The notes under the pieces were generated by a model. That model was not told where the DNA came from and searched no databases. It was given only the letters and a program-made list of their open reading frames with translations. From Streptomyces sp. CMB-StM0423 (GTDB taxonomy: Bacteria > Actinomycetota > Actinomycetes > Streptomycetales > Streptomycetaceae): 64,000 nt of DNA. The stretch is from assembly GCF_002847285.1 (NCBI RefSeq), contig NZ_CP025407.1, positions 7,443,001 through 7,507,000 on the forward strand. The letters are read 5' to 3'. The translations under genes and the position numbers were made by a program. Shown here in pieces: positions 56,801 to 64,000 of the stretch (position 1 is the stretch's first letter; each line of letters starts with the position of its first letter).

Positions 56801-59223
56801 AGGAGCGTCAGCTCGTCGGTCGTGGGGTCAGGAAGCCGGGCCACGCGGCCGGCGTGCCGCTCCACCATCGCCTCGAACGTCTGCCGGGCGGTACGGCCGT
56901 TGCCGAAGCCGGCGCCCTTGGGGATCACGGTGAAGTACTTCAGCAGCGCCTCGTCCGTACCGTCACCGAGGCGGTACTCGTGCTCCTCGGCCTGCTGCGT
57001 GACTATCCGCAGCAGTTCCTCCGCGGTGTAGTCGCCGAAGGTGATGGTGCGCGAGAAGCGCGAGGCCACCCCGGGGTTGACGGCGAGGAACCGCTCCATC
57101 TCCGTGGTGTAGCCGGCGGCGATCACCACGACCGACTCGCGGTGGTCCTCCATCAGCTTCACGAGCGTGTCGATGGCCTCGCGGCCGAAGTCGCGGCCGG
57201 AGTCCTCGGGCGCCAGCGCGTACGCCTCGTCGATGAACAGCACGCCGCCGTGGGCGCGTTCGAACGCCTGCTGGGTGCGGATGGCCGTCGAGCCGATGTG
57301 CTCGCCGACCAGGTCGACCCGGGAGACCTCCACCAGGTGCCCGCGCTCCAGCACGCCCAGCGACGACAGGATCTCGCCGTACATCCGCGCCACGGTCGTC
57401 TTGCCGGTGCCGGGGGAGCCGGTGAAGACCAGGTGGCGGCGGACCGAGGCGGCCTTGAGACCCGCCTGCCGGCGCCGCCGGCCGACCTCGATCATGTCGG
57501 TCAGCGCCCGCACCTCGCGCTTGACGTTCTCCAGCCCGACCAGCGCGTCCAGCTCGGCCAGCACCTCCCGGGCGGGCCGGGCCGCGGGCGCCGCCTCGGC
57601 GGCCGGGCGTACGGCACCCGCCGCGCCCGCCTGCTGCGGCGCGAACGCGCCCAGCAGGCCGTCCGGTGCCGGCTCGGTGCGGGCGGCGGGCACGGTGGGG
57701 CGGGCGCTCGCCATCTCCGCGCTCTCGTCGCTCGTGCAGTCCTCCACCACGGGACCGCCGCCGGAGCCCTCGGGGGCGGACGGGCCCGCGTCCGCGAACT
57801 CGTAGCCGCCGCGCGCGCAGCGCTCCGTACGGCAGCGGGTCAGGGTCGAACGGCAGCCGTCGATGACGTGGAAGCCGTACCCGAGACTGCCGGTGACGCG
57901 GCAGCCGGTGAACGAGCCGCGCCCCGCCGCCGAGACGAACACCCCGGCCTCCGTGGGCGAGGTGATCGTGCAGCCCTCCACCGCCGGGTCCGCGCCCTTG
58001 GTGATGATGATCCCCGACGCGACCGAGTCGACCGTGGTGTCCCGCACCGTGCCGCCGCTGCCGTGGTCGCGGAACCAGGCGCCGGTCGCCGCGTCCCGGA
58101 TCCGGCACTGCTCCAGCGCGACCGTGGCGCCGTCGCTCACGGACACCGCCGTGCCGCGGATCTGCGCGAGGTCGGTGTCGGTCGCCTCGACCGCCGAGCC
58201 GCGGTCGAGGACGACGAGCGCGTCGGGCACGTCGTGCACCCGGCAGGACGTGAACGACGCGGCGGCGCCGTCGCTCACCCACACCGCGGGGTAGTCGCCG
58301 GTGCCGTCGTGGACCTCGCACTGCTCCGCCTCGGCGCGCGTGCCCGCGTCCCACACCGAAAGGCCGTTGCGCCCGAACCGGCGCACGGTGACCCGCGCCA
58401 GCCTCGCCTGCGCGCGCGAGCGCAGGTCCACGGCGTTCTCCGGGACGTCGTGGACCTCGCAGTCGGTGAGCTTGACGACGGCCTCGGTGTCGAGCGAGAT
58501 GCCGTCCCCCGAGGTGCGGTGCACCGTGCAGTCCGTCAGCTCCCCGGAGGCGCGGGACGTCAACTGCACGCCGGCGCCCTTGATCTCGTAGACCTCGCAG
58601 CCCACCGCCTCGACCGTGCTGCCCTCGCCGGTGAGCAGCAGCCCGGCGCCGCCCGCGTGGTGGATGCGGCACTGCGACAGGTGCGCGCTCGAACCGCCGC
58701 GCACCGCGACGCCGCTGCGCCCGGCGGCCAGCACCTCGCAGCCCTCCAGCACGCCGCCGGACCCGTCGGCGAACGTGACCCCCGTACCTGCCGGGTTGTC
58801 GACGGCGCAGCGGCGGACCGTGGGCCGGGCGTCGCCACGGACCTCTATGCCCGCGGCGGAGCGGGTGACGACCCGCAGCCCGGTCAGCTCCGGCCGGCCC
58901 GACTCGACGAGCACCGCCGGGACCGCCGCGTCCTCCCCCTCGACGTGCAGCCCCTCGACCACCGCGGACGCCCGGACGGTCAGCGCCACGCCGTCGGCCG
59001 GCGCGATGCGGACGGAGCCGACCGCGCCGCCCGGGCCGCGCAGCGTCACCGCCCGCTCCAGCACGACGTTTTCCCGGTATGTGCCCGGGGCCAGCGACAG
59101 CACGTCGCCGTCGCCCGCGGCTTCCAGGGCCGCCGCGAGCGACCCGTACTCCCCGGTGCGCCGGCGCCATCGACCGGTCCTGACGGAGCCGGTGTGCGTG
59201 ACCTGGACGGAGCCCTGTGCCAT
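56770..59223 (-). CDS. Right-handed beta-helix protein fused to AAA+ ATPase (CbxX/EccA-like)
   Basis: This is an 817-residue fusion. Residues about 25-495 form a pectate-lyase/NosD-like beta-helix of some 20 turns (units such as GVALTVRASAVVEGLHVEG, VRGGSSAHLSQCRIHHAGGAG, VSDGATVALEQCRIRDAATG), with no signal peptide. After an Ala/Pro linker, residues about 545-817 are an AAA+ module of the CbxX/CfxQ and EccA type: LDALVGLENVKREVRAL, Walker A GSPGTGKTT with Lys608, Walker B VLFIDEAYAL, and the arginine-finger area GVASRFSRTI. EccA-type ATPases assist type VII secretion. ATG at 59223 follows GAGCAGGAC. The DUF6643 gene lies just upstream on the same strand. Confidence 0.88.
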   Translation of the reverse strand: MAQGSVQVTHTGSVRTGRWRRRTGEYGSLAAALEAAGDGDVLSLAPGTYRENVVLERAVTLRGPGGAVGSVRIAPADGVALTVRASAVVEGLHVEGEDAAVPAVLVESGRPELTGLRVVTRSAAGIEVRGDARPTVRRCAVDNPAGTGVTFADGSGGVLEGCEVLAAGRSGVAVRGGSSAHLSQCRIHHAGGAGLLLTGEGSTVEAVGCEVYEIKGAGVQLTSRASGELTDCTVHRTSGDGISLDTEAVVKLTDCEVHDVPENAVDLRSRAQARLARVTVRRFGRNGLSVWDAGTRAEAEQCEVHDGTGDYPAVWVSDGAAASFTSCRVHDVPDALVVLDRGSAVEATDTDLAQIRGTAVSVSDGATVALEQCRIRDAATGAWFRDHGSGGTVRDTTVDSVASGIIITKGADPAVEGCTITSPTEAGVFVSAAGRGSFTGCRVTGSLGYGFHVIDGCRSTLTRCRTERCARGGYEFADAGPSAPEGSGGGPVVEDCTSDESAEMASARPTVPAARTEPAPDGLLGAFAPQQAGAAGAVRPAAEAAPAARPAREVLAELDALVGLENVKREVRALTDMIEVGRRRRQAGLKAASVRRHLVFTGSPGTGKTTVARMYGEILSSLGVLERGHLVEVSRVDLVGEHIGSTAIRTQQAFERAHGGVLFIDEAYALAPEDSGRDFGREAIDTLVKLMEDHRESVVVIAAGYTTEMERFLAVNPGVASRFSRTITFGDYTAEELLRIVTQQAEEHEYRLGDGTDEALLKYFTVIPKGAGFGNGRTARQTFEAMVERHAGRVARLPDPTTDELTLLYADDIPVLP

Positions 59224-59321
59224 GTCCTGCTCTGCCCCCACCTCGTGCGTCGGCTTGGCTGAGGCACCACCGTAGCGCGCGCGGCGAGGTCGGCCGGCCA
59301 CTGTTCAGGGCCGGCCGGTGC

Positions 59322-59870
59322 TCAGTAGCGCTGTCCGTCCTGGTAGTACGGCCTGGCGTACTGATCCGCGTACGTCTGCGGGGACGCCGGCCGGGCGGGC
59401 TGGGCCGGCTGCGGCGGCGCGGGCCGCGGGGCGACGGGGCGCATCGCCTCGTACCCGGGTGGCGCCGACTGCTGCTGCGGGCGCGGCTGTTGCGGCTGGG
59501 GGCGCTGCTGCTCGTACCCCTGGTCCCAGCGGGCCGGCTGCGCGGCCTGCTGCGGTATGAACGGCTGCGGCGGTGCCGGCTGGGGGGCGGGCTGGTGGCC
59601 GTACACCGTCGGCTGCGGGGTGTGCGCGATGTGCGTCCCGTGCGGTTGGTGGGGGTGCGGCGCGGGAGCGGGGGCCGGCGCCGGGGCGGGCGGCAGGGCG
59701 GCGCGGGGCGCGGGCAGGGCCGGCAGGTGGGGGCCGGAGTCGTACGAAGGGACCCGGATCGGGGCGATCTGGGGGGTACCCCGCTCTTCGACCAGACTGT
59801 CGTAGATCGGGGTGTCGGGGAAAGCAGGCGCGGCATAGTAGCCACTGCCGTACGGGCGGGGGGAGGTCAT
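59322..59870 (-). CDS. DUF6643 family proline/glutamine-rich protein
   Basis: This is a 182-residue protein conserved in Streptomyces. Only the start is ordered and typical (YYAAPAFPDTPIYDSLVEERG, then PQIAPIRVPSYDSG). The remainder is a low-complexity chain of Pro, Gln, Ala and Tyr (PAPAPAPAP, QQRPQPQQPRPQQQ), probably disordered. It has no signal peptide or membrane segment. ATG at 59870 follows TATGGGGT without a strong ribosome binding site. It precedes the beta-helix/AAA gene by 98 bp on the same strand, so it may be a partner or client; this is inference. Confidence 0.75.
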   Translation of the reverse strand: MTSPRPYGSGYYAAPAFPDTPIYDSLVEERGTPQIAPIRVPSYDSGPHLPALPAPRAALPPAPAPAPAPAPHPHQPHGTHIAHTPQPTVYGHQPAPQPAPPQPFIPQQAAQPARWDQGYEQQRPQPQQPRPQQQSAPPGYEAMRPVAPRPAPPQPAQPARPASPQTYADQYARPYYQDGQRY

Positions 59871-60042
59871 ACCCCATAAGTTAAGCCCACGATGTGGTCG
59901 TTGGGGAGACCGATAAGAGGGTTGTTTTGCGGGTTCCAAGTGACCGACCCTTATCAATGCGTGTCAACACGGGTAAATCAGGCTTCTCGATGTGTTCAGA
60001 TTCTGTAAAGAGCAGGTGGACGGGGGGAGTTGAGCTACTCGT

Positions 60043-60076
60043 GCGTACGTACGCGTGCGTTCACGCGTACGTACGC
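60043..60076. terminator. Perfect hairpin over the stop codon of the glycosyltransferase gene
   Basis: GCGTACGTACGCGTG (60043-60057) pairs perfectly over 15 bp with CACGCGTACGTACGC (60062-60076), with a 4-base CGTT loop. The minus-strand stop at 60061-60063 lies in it. It is a terminator or stability element for the minus transcript. Confidence 0.7.
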
Positions 60077-61215
60077 CCCTTCCAGGCGGCGCCCTTGCCG
60101 CGGTGGTGCCGTACGGCCGAATCGACCGTCATGAGCAGATACAGCCCGGCCGTGAACGGCAGCAGCGCGGCGGCCCACGGCGGCTGTCCGTAATACCGCA
60201 GCACGGGCAGGTACGTCCCCGCCATCACGGCCCACGCGAGCGCCCCCGCGACGGCGACCCCGGGCGCGCCGCCCAGCAGCCCGGCGGCCACCGCCAGCGG
60301 CGGCACGAGGTACACCAGCGCGAGCCCGCCCACGGCGGCGGCCAGCAGCAGCGGACTGTGCCGCAGTTGGGCGTACGCGCTGCGCGAGACCATCCCCCAC
60401 AGCTCGGCGAGACGCGGGTACGGCCGCACGCTGTCGACCCGCTCGGCGAGCCCCAGCCAGATCCGGCCACCGGTGCGCTTGACCTCCCGCGCCACGGACA
60501 CGTCGTCGATGAGCGCACCGCGCACCGCCTCGGGGATCCTCGCCCGGCGGGCGGCATCGGCCTTGAGCAGCACGCAGCCGCCGGCCGCGGCGGCGGTCCT
60601 GCCGCCGGCGCGGTTGACCCAGCGGAACGGGTAGAGCTGGGCGAAGAAGTACACGAACGCCGGCACGACCAGCCGCTCCCAGCCGGTGGCGGTACGCAGC
60701 CGGGCCATCTGCGACACGAGGTCGTACCCGCCGGCCTCGGCGGCGGCGACCAACTCCCGCAGGCTCTCGGGCCGGTGGGCGATGTCAGCGTCGGTGAGCA
60801 GCAGATACTCGGCGTCGGCCCGGTACGCCTGCTCGATCCCGTGCCGCAGCGCCCAGAGCTTCCCGGTCCACCCCTCGGGAGGCTCACCGGGGGAGGAGAC
60901 GGTGAGCGGAAGGGCGCGGTCCCCGGCGTTCTCTGCGAGGGTGCGGGCGGTCTCGGCGGTGCCGTCGGTGCTGCCGTCGTCGACGAGGAACACCCGGGCC
61001 TCACCCGGATACGCCTGCGCCAGCAGGGACGGCAGGCTGTCGGGCAGCACGGCGGCCTCGTCCCGCGCGGGCACGACGACCGCCACGGAGGGCCACTGCG
61101 CGGGCGGCGGCCGCAGCGGCAACCGCACGTCGGTCCGCCAGAAGAGCCCCTGCCCGAGCAGCAACCAGCCCCAGGCACCAAGCGAAAACACGGCGATCCA
61201 CGCCAGAAGAGTCAC
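60061..61215 (-). CDS. HpnB-like family 2 glycosyltransferase
   Basis: This is a membrane-bound GT2 enzyme of about 384 residues, resembling hopene-associated glycosyltransferase HpnB. An N-terminal helix (LLAWIAVFSLGAWGWLLLGQGLFWR) is followed by the GT-A domain: VAVVVPARDEAAVLPDSL, LVDDGSTDGTAETA with a nucleotide-sugar Asp, the metal DAD in LLLTDADIAH, and GALIDDVSVAREVKRTGG. Two or three helices close the protein. GTG at 61215 gives the HpnB-like start; ATG at 61278 would add 21 residues. No other hopanoid gene is in the window. A 15-bp hairpin spans the stop codon. Confidence 0.8.
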   Translation of the reverse strand: MTLLAWIAVFSLGAWGWLLLGQGLFWRTDVRLPLRPPPAQWPSVAVVVPARDEAAVLPDSLPSLLAQAYPGEARVFLVDDGSTDGTAETARTLAENAGDRALPLTVSSPGEPPEGWTGKLWALRHGIEQAYRADAEYLLLTDADIAHRPESLRELVAAAEAGGYDLVSQMARLRTATGWERLVVPAFVYFFAQLYPFRWVNRAGGRTAAAAGGCVLLKADAARRARIPEAVRGALIDDVSVAREVKRTGGRIWLGLAERVDSVRPYPRLAELWGMVSRSAYAQLRHSPLLLAAAVGGLALVYLVPPLAVAAGLLGGAPGVAVAGALAWAVMAGTYLPVLRYYGQPPWAAALLPFTAGLYLLMTVDSAVRHHRGKGAAWKGRTYA

Positions 61216-61892
61216 CCCCCAAGTCTCCCGCGCCACCCGTCGCCGGGCGAGCACCACGGGGCGGGTCGCGACGGACATCGGCGCGGGAGCGGCGCGGCGG
61301 CGGGGGACGAAGGCACGCGGCGGTGCGGCCCCGGCCCGGTCTGAGAACCCGCTCCGACGCGTGCCCCGCGGCCGCCGAGCGCATGTCTCACTGCGCGGGC
61401 CCCGTGCTGATGGTGAGGGCTCGGTACGGCGCGCGGCCCGCGCCCCCCGGGCCGCCCCGCCCCCGCGCCTACTCGGGGTGTCCCGCGCGGGAACATTGCG
61501 AGCGGCGGCCGTGGTCCGCCAGCGCCAGAGCGGCGTGCCGTTCCGTGCGGCGCTCTCGCCGCAGGCGCTTCGCGCTGCGGCCGCGGCGTACCCGCCCGCG
61601 CGCCCCCGCTCGTCGCGGCCCGCACCACCGCCGTCCCCATGTCCTGCGTGGGTTGCCCGCCGTCGGCACCGTGGCCGCGCGACATCCACCAGCGGCTACC
61701 ACCGGCGGCCGACCCTCATGCCGGTCCCTGCACGCGGCCACCCGCCGCCCTCCCGGACCCCCTGGTCCCGCGCGGCTGCCGCGGCGGGTCGTGCCACCCC
61801 CGGGTCCGCTGCGTCCCCGGCCTGTGCCGGGTCGGCGACCTGCCGGTGGTCACGGATCGGCCGGCTCCGCCCGCCCTGCCGGAGGCACTACA
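61216..61892. other. 677-bp divergent region with no supported gene
   Basis: The region lies between the glycosyltransferase and the racemase-like gene. Several open frames cross it on both strands, but all are Arg/Pro/Ala-rich and without family features, as expected from GC-rich sequence. No clear promoter or hairpin stood out. The left 63 bp may be coding if the glycosyltransferase starts at 61278. Confidence 0.5.
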
Positions 61893-62702
61893 GTGACCGG
61901 CGTGAAGATCGCGCTTGTGGATTCCGGGCTCGGGCTTCTGCCCGCCGCCGTCGCCGTGCGGCGGTTGCGGCCCGACGTCGAGCTCGTGCTGTCCTCCGAC
62001 CCCGACGGCATGCCCTGGGGGCCCCGCGAGCCCGGGGATCTGGGGGAGCGGGTGCTCGCGTGTGCGCGGGCCGCCGTCGCGTACGGGCCCGACGCGCTCG
62101 TCGTCGCCTGCAACACCGCCTCCGTACACGCCCTGCCCGCGCTCCGCGCCGAGCTGGAGCCCGCGCTGCCCGTCGTCGGCACCGTGCCCGCCGTGAAGCC
62201 CGCCGCCGCCGGCGGCGGTCCGCTCGCCGTCTGGGCGACGCCCGCCACCACCGGAAGCGACTACCAGCGCCGGCTGATCCGTGACTTCGCCGGCGGCGTC
62301 GCCGCCACCGAGGTGCCCTGCCCCGGCCTCGCCGACGCCGTCGAGCACGGCGACGAGGCCGCCGTCGACGCCGCCATCGCCGCGGCCGCAGCCCGCACCC
62401 CCCGCGACGTCACCGCCGTCGTCCTCGGCTGCACCCACTATGAGCTCGTCGGCGAACGCATCCGCGCCGCCGTCCGGCAGCCCGCCGCACCGGCCCCCGC
62501 GCTGTACGGCTCCGCCGGCGCCGTCGCCGGGCAGGTGCTGCGCCGTCTCGGCGCCGCCCCCGACCCCGCCGCGGCGCCCTCCGGCGACCTCACCGTCCTC
62601 CTCTCCGGCCGCCCCGGCGCCCTGCCGCCCGCCGCCCTCGGGTACGCGGAGGGGCGGCTGCTGGCCGGTGCCCCGGCCCGCTCCGGGGCCGTACCCGGAT
62701 AG
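61893..62702 (+). CDS. Asp/Glu racemase family protein (glutamate racemase-like)
   Basis: This is a 269-residue cofactor-independent racemase-like protein. The two active-site cysteines are in place: Cys73 in VVACNTAS and Cys180 in VLGCTHYELV. The N-terminal Asp-Ser lies in ALVDSGLGLLPA, where MurI has DSGxGG. It could supply D-glutamate for peptidoglycan, but the changed N-terminal loop and extended Ala/Pro C terminus leave other acidic amino acids possible. GGAGG lies seven bases ahead of GTG at 61893. It is followed 48 bp later by a small membrane protein gene. Confidence 0.82.
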   Translation: MTGVKIALVDSGLGLLPAAVAVRRLRPDVELVLSSDPDGMPWGPREPGDLGERVLACARAAVAYGPDALVVACNTASVHALPALRAELEPALPVVGTVPAVKPAAAGGGPLAVWATPATTGSDYQRRLIRDFAGGVAATEVPCPGLADAVEHGDEAAVDAAIAAAAARTPRDVTAVVLGCTHYELVGERIRAAVRQPAAPAPALYGSAGAVAGQVLRRLGAAPDPAAAPSGDLTVLLSGRPGALPPAALGYAEGRLLAGAPARSGAVPG

Positions 62703-62750
62703 CCGCCGGCCGCACTGCTTCCGCCGCCCGGCTGGCGTACCCTCGGTGTC

Positions 62751-63281
62751 ATGAAGGACGACCGCCCCCGTGTGTGGACCGGGCGGGCCACGAGCCGTGT
62801 GCAGTGGCTTCTCGCCCTGATCGGCGCTGCCTGTATGGCCCTCGGCATCGAGCTGGCCGTCGCCGCGCCCTGGACCGGCGGGCTCGCCCCGCTGGTCATG
62901 TCCGTCGTCGGCTGCATCGCCGCGGGACTGCTCGTCCTGGCCGGCACCCTCGCCTTCGTGCACGTGGCGGTCAGCGTCGACGACCACGCCCTGGAGATCC
63001 GCTGCGGCCACTTCGGGCTGCCGCGGCGCCGCATTCCGCTGACCGAGGTGCTCGCCGCCGACTTCGAGCCCCGCGTCACGCCCCGCCACTGGGGCGGCTG
63101 GGGCTATCGCTGGCGCCCCGGCAAGGGCACCGCCGTGGTCGTGCGCCGCGGCGAGGGCCTGGTGCTGCGGCTCGCGAACGACCACGACTTCACGATCACC
63201 GTCGACAACGCGGAAGAGGCCGTACGCGCCATCCGCGACCGCCTGCGCCACCCCCTCACCGGCGGCCCCGCCGAGGCGTAG
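62751..63281 (+). CDS. Two-helix membrane protein with PH-like domain
   Basis: This is a 176-residue protein. Two membrane helices (VQWLLALIGAACMALGIELAV and LVMSVVGCIAAGLLVLAGTLAFV) are followed by a beta-rich domain: VSVDDHALEIRCGHFGLPRRRIPLTEVLAADFEP, with WGGWGYRW, then ending in a helix AEEAVRAIRDRL. The layout resembles DUF3093 or other bacterial PH-domain membrane proteins, whose role is unknown. ATG at 62751. It is in line with the racemase-like and Nudix genes. Confidence 0.75.
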   Translation: MKDDRPRVWTGRATSRVQWLLALIGAACMALGIELAVAAPWTGGLAPLVMSVVGCIAAGLLVLAGTLAFVHVAVSVDDHALEIRCGHFGLPRRRIPLTEVLAADFEPRVTPRHWGGWGYRWRPGKGTAVVVRRGEGLVLRLANDHDFTITVDNAEEAVRAIRDRLRHPLTGGPAEA

Positions 63282-63338
63282 TCCGCCGGTCACACAGCGT
63301 TTCCCGGCCGCCCCCCGGCCCCGTTTACGCTTGCGGCC

Positions 63339-63827
63339 ATGGCGACACCCGACTTCATCCGCGAGCTGCGCGCGACCGCCGGCCAGCAACTGCTCTTCCT
63401 CCCCGGCATCAGCGCCGTCGTCGTCGACGACGGCCGGGTGCTGCTCCACCGGCGCGCCGACACGGGCCGCTGGTCGATCGTCGGCGGCATCCCTGAGCCG
63501 GGCGAGCAGCCGGCGCAGACGGCGGTCCGCGAGGTGCGCGAGGAGACGGGCGTCGTGTGCACGGTGGAGCGGGTCGTGGGGGTGGAGGGGCTGGACCCGA
63601 TCCAGTACCCGAACGGGGACAAGTGCCAGTTCATGGACATCACGCTGCGCTGCCGCGCGACGGGCGGCGAGGCCCGGGTGAACGACGACGAGGGACTGGA
63701 GGTCGGCTGGTTCGACCCGGACACGCTGCCGCCGGACCTGGAGGACTTCGCCCGCCACCGGATCCGGCTGGCGCTCGCGGACGGCCCGACGTGGTTCGCG
63801 GAGGCGGCGGCGACACCAGGCGCGTAG
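63339..63827 (+). CDS. Nudix hydrolase
   Basis: This is a 162-residue MutT-like enzyme. The Nudix box GIPEPGEQPAQTAVREVREETGV is complete at about residues 50-72, with the ligand Glu residues in REVREE. The strand before it reads ISAVVVDDGRVLLHRRADTGRWSIVGG. The segment after the box (YPNGDKCQFMDITLRCRATGGEARVNDDEGLEVGWFD) is typical of the Streptomyces Nudix paralogues of unknown substrate. ATG at 63339 follows a short AT-richer leader. It is the third Nudix protein in the window. Confidence 0.9.
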   Translation: MATPDFIRELRATAGQQLLFLPGISAVVVDDGRVLLHRRADTGRWSIVGGIPEPGEQPAQTAVREVREETGVVCTVERVVGVEGLDPIQYPNGDKCQFMDITLRCRATGGEARVNDDEGLEVGWFDPDTLPPDLEDFARHRIRLALADGPTWFAEAAATPGA

Positions 63828-63906
63828 CACGCGGCCCACGCCCCCTCAGCCGCCCTGTCAGCCCCCGGCACGCCTGTCGGCCCTCGCGCCCCCGTCAGCG
63901 GCTATG

Positions 63907-64000
63907 TCAGCCCCCCGCGCCGCCCGTCACCGCCGTCAGCTCCGCGAGCAGTTCCGCGCCGCCCCAGTGGCGCCGCTCGCCCGACTTGCTGGCCTCCGCC
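63907..64000 (-). CDS. C-terminal end of an unidentified protein (cut by window edge)
   Basis: A minus-strand frame enters from the right edge and ends with TGA at 63907-63909. The last residues read SGERRHWGGAELLAELTAV and then GG-rich. The helix is plausible and third-position GC is high, so it is probably the tail of a real gene. I cannot name it. Confidence 0.45.
   Translation of the reverse strand, partial: AEASKSGERRHWGGAELLAELTAVTGGAGG

Noticed and set aside
54655..59262. A 1535-codon plus-strand open frame spanning the membrane hydrolase and beta-helix genes
   Set aside because: It is out of frame with both real genes, Arg/Pro-rich, has no family motif and arises from high third-position GC.
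61323..61892. Upstream extension of the racemase-like frame and minus-strand frames in the same stretch
   Set aside because: The composition is Arg/Pro/Ala-rich with no homology that I recognise, and GGAGG fixes the racemase-like start at 61893.
63830..63920. Repeated GTCAGCCCCC-like words before the right-edge gene
   Set aside because: The copies are short, irregular and expected in GC-rich non-coding sequence.
1..64000. Search for tRNA, rRNA, CRISPR repeats, transposases, integrases or attachment sites
   Set aside because: No cloverleaf-like sequence, no regularly spaced direct repeats and no recombinase motifs were found.

Overview
The window is high-GC actinobacterial chromosome with about 95% GC at third codon positions, GTG starts, a two-domain geosmin synthase, a MsiK-type sugar importer without its own ATPase, and families common in Streptomyces (DUF5134, DUF6421, DUF6643, DUF6986). 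Streptomyces or a close relative is the best reading. I see no rRNA, tRNA, CRISPR array, insertion sequence, prophage or conjugative element. The high GC makes long antisense open frames common, and those were left out.

Layout. 1-1.5 kb: a cut-off metallopeptidase start, a DUF5134 membrane protein and a glycerophosphodiesterase (all minus). 1.8-6.5 kb: a plus-strand run of DUF6421, SDR, threonine aldolase, transglutaminase-like and B3/B4-domain genes with overlapping or short junctions. 6.6-11 kb: acyltransferase, thioredoxin-like protein, then etfBA behind a perfect 14-bp palindrome and ahead of a perfect terminator hairpin. 11-17 kb: HxlR regulator diverging from a frame-broken MFS gene, a DUF6986 lyase, a frame-broken HTH gene, a fumarylacetoacetase-fold enzyme and a frame-broken leucine-rich gene. 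17-25 kb: carbohydrate block: LacI repressor/ROK kinase pair with a shared operator, a secreted GH27 alpha-galactosidase-like enzyme diverging from a sugar ABC importer (binding protein plus two permeases).

25-32 kb: Nudix protein with a ruined P-loop, secreted cell-wall-type protein plus class F sortase (frame-broken at its start), M20 peptidase, geranylgeranyl-reductase-like flavoprotein, and a deazaflavin oxidoreductase/TetR pair separated by five copies of one 15-bp near-palindrome. 32-41 kb: NarL-type two-component system, geosmin synthase, then a CitB-type response regulator diverging from a complete tripartite tricarboxylate transporter (TctC-TctB-TctA). 41-47 kb: MarR, an MFS gene and a ROK repressor with start codons only 17 bp apart, RibD-like reductase, a TTA-containing XRE regulator and a Nudix gene. 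47-52 kb: a small coiled-coil membrane protein diverging from SHOCT-ATPase-permease genes across a region dense in palindromes.

52-64 kb: cysteine-synthase-like PLP enzyme, DeoR repressor, an 824-residue membrane protein that appears to be an alpha/beta-hydrolase split by about eleven membrane helices, a beta-helix/AAA+ ATPase fusion, a proline-rich DUF6643 protein, an HpnB-like glycosyltransferase, an Asp/Glu racemase-like protein, a small membrane protein, a Nudix hydrolase and a cut-off gene at the right edge.

Most striking for follow-up: the split membrane hydrolase next to the beta-helix/AAA+ fusion, the five-site TetR operator array, the TTA (bldA-type) codon in the XRE regulator with a nearby shared 13-bp motif, and four single-base frame breaks that are either real decay or sequence errors.
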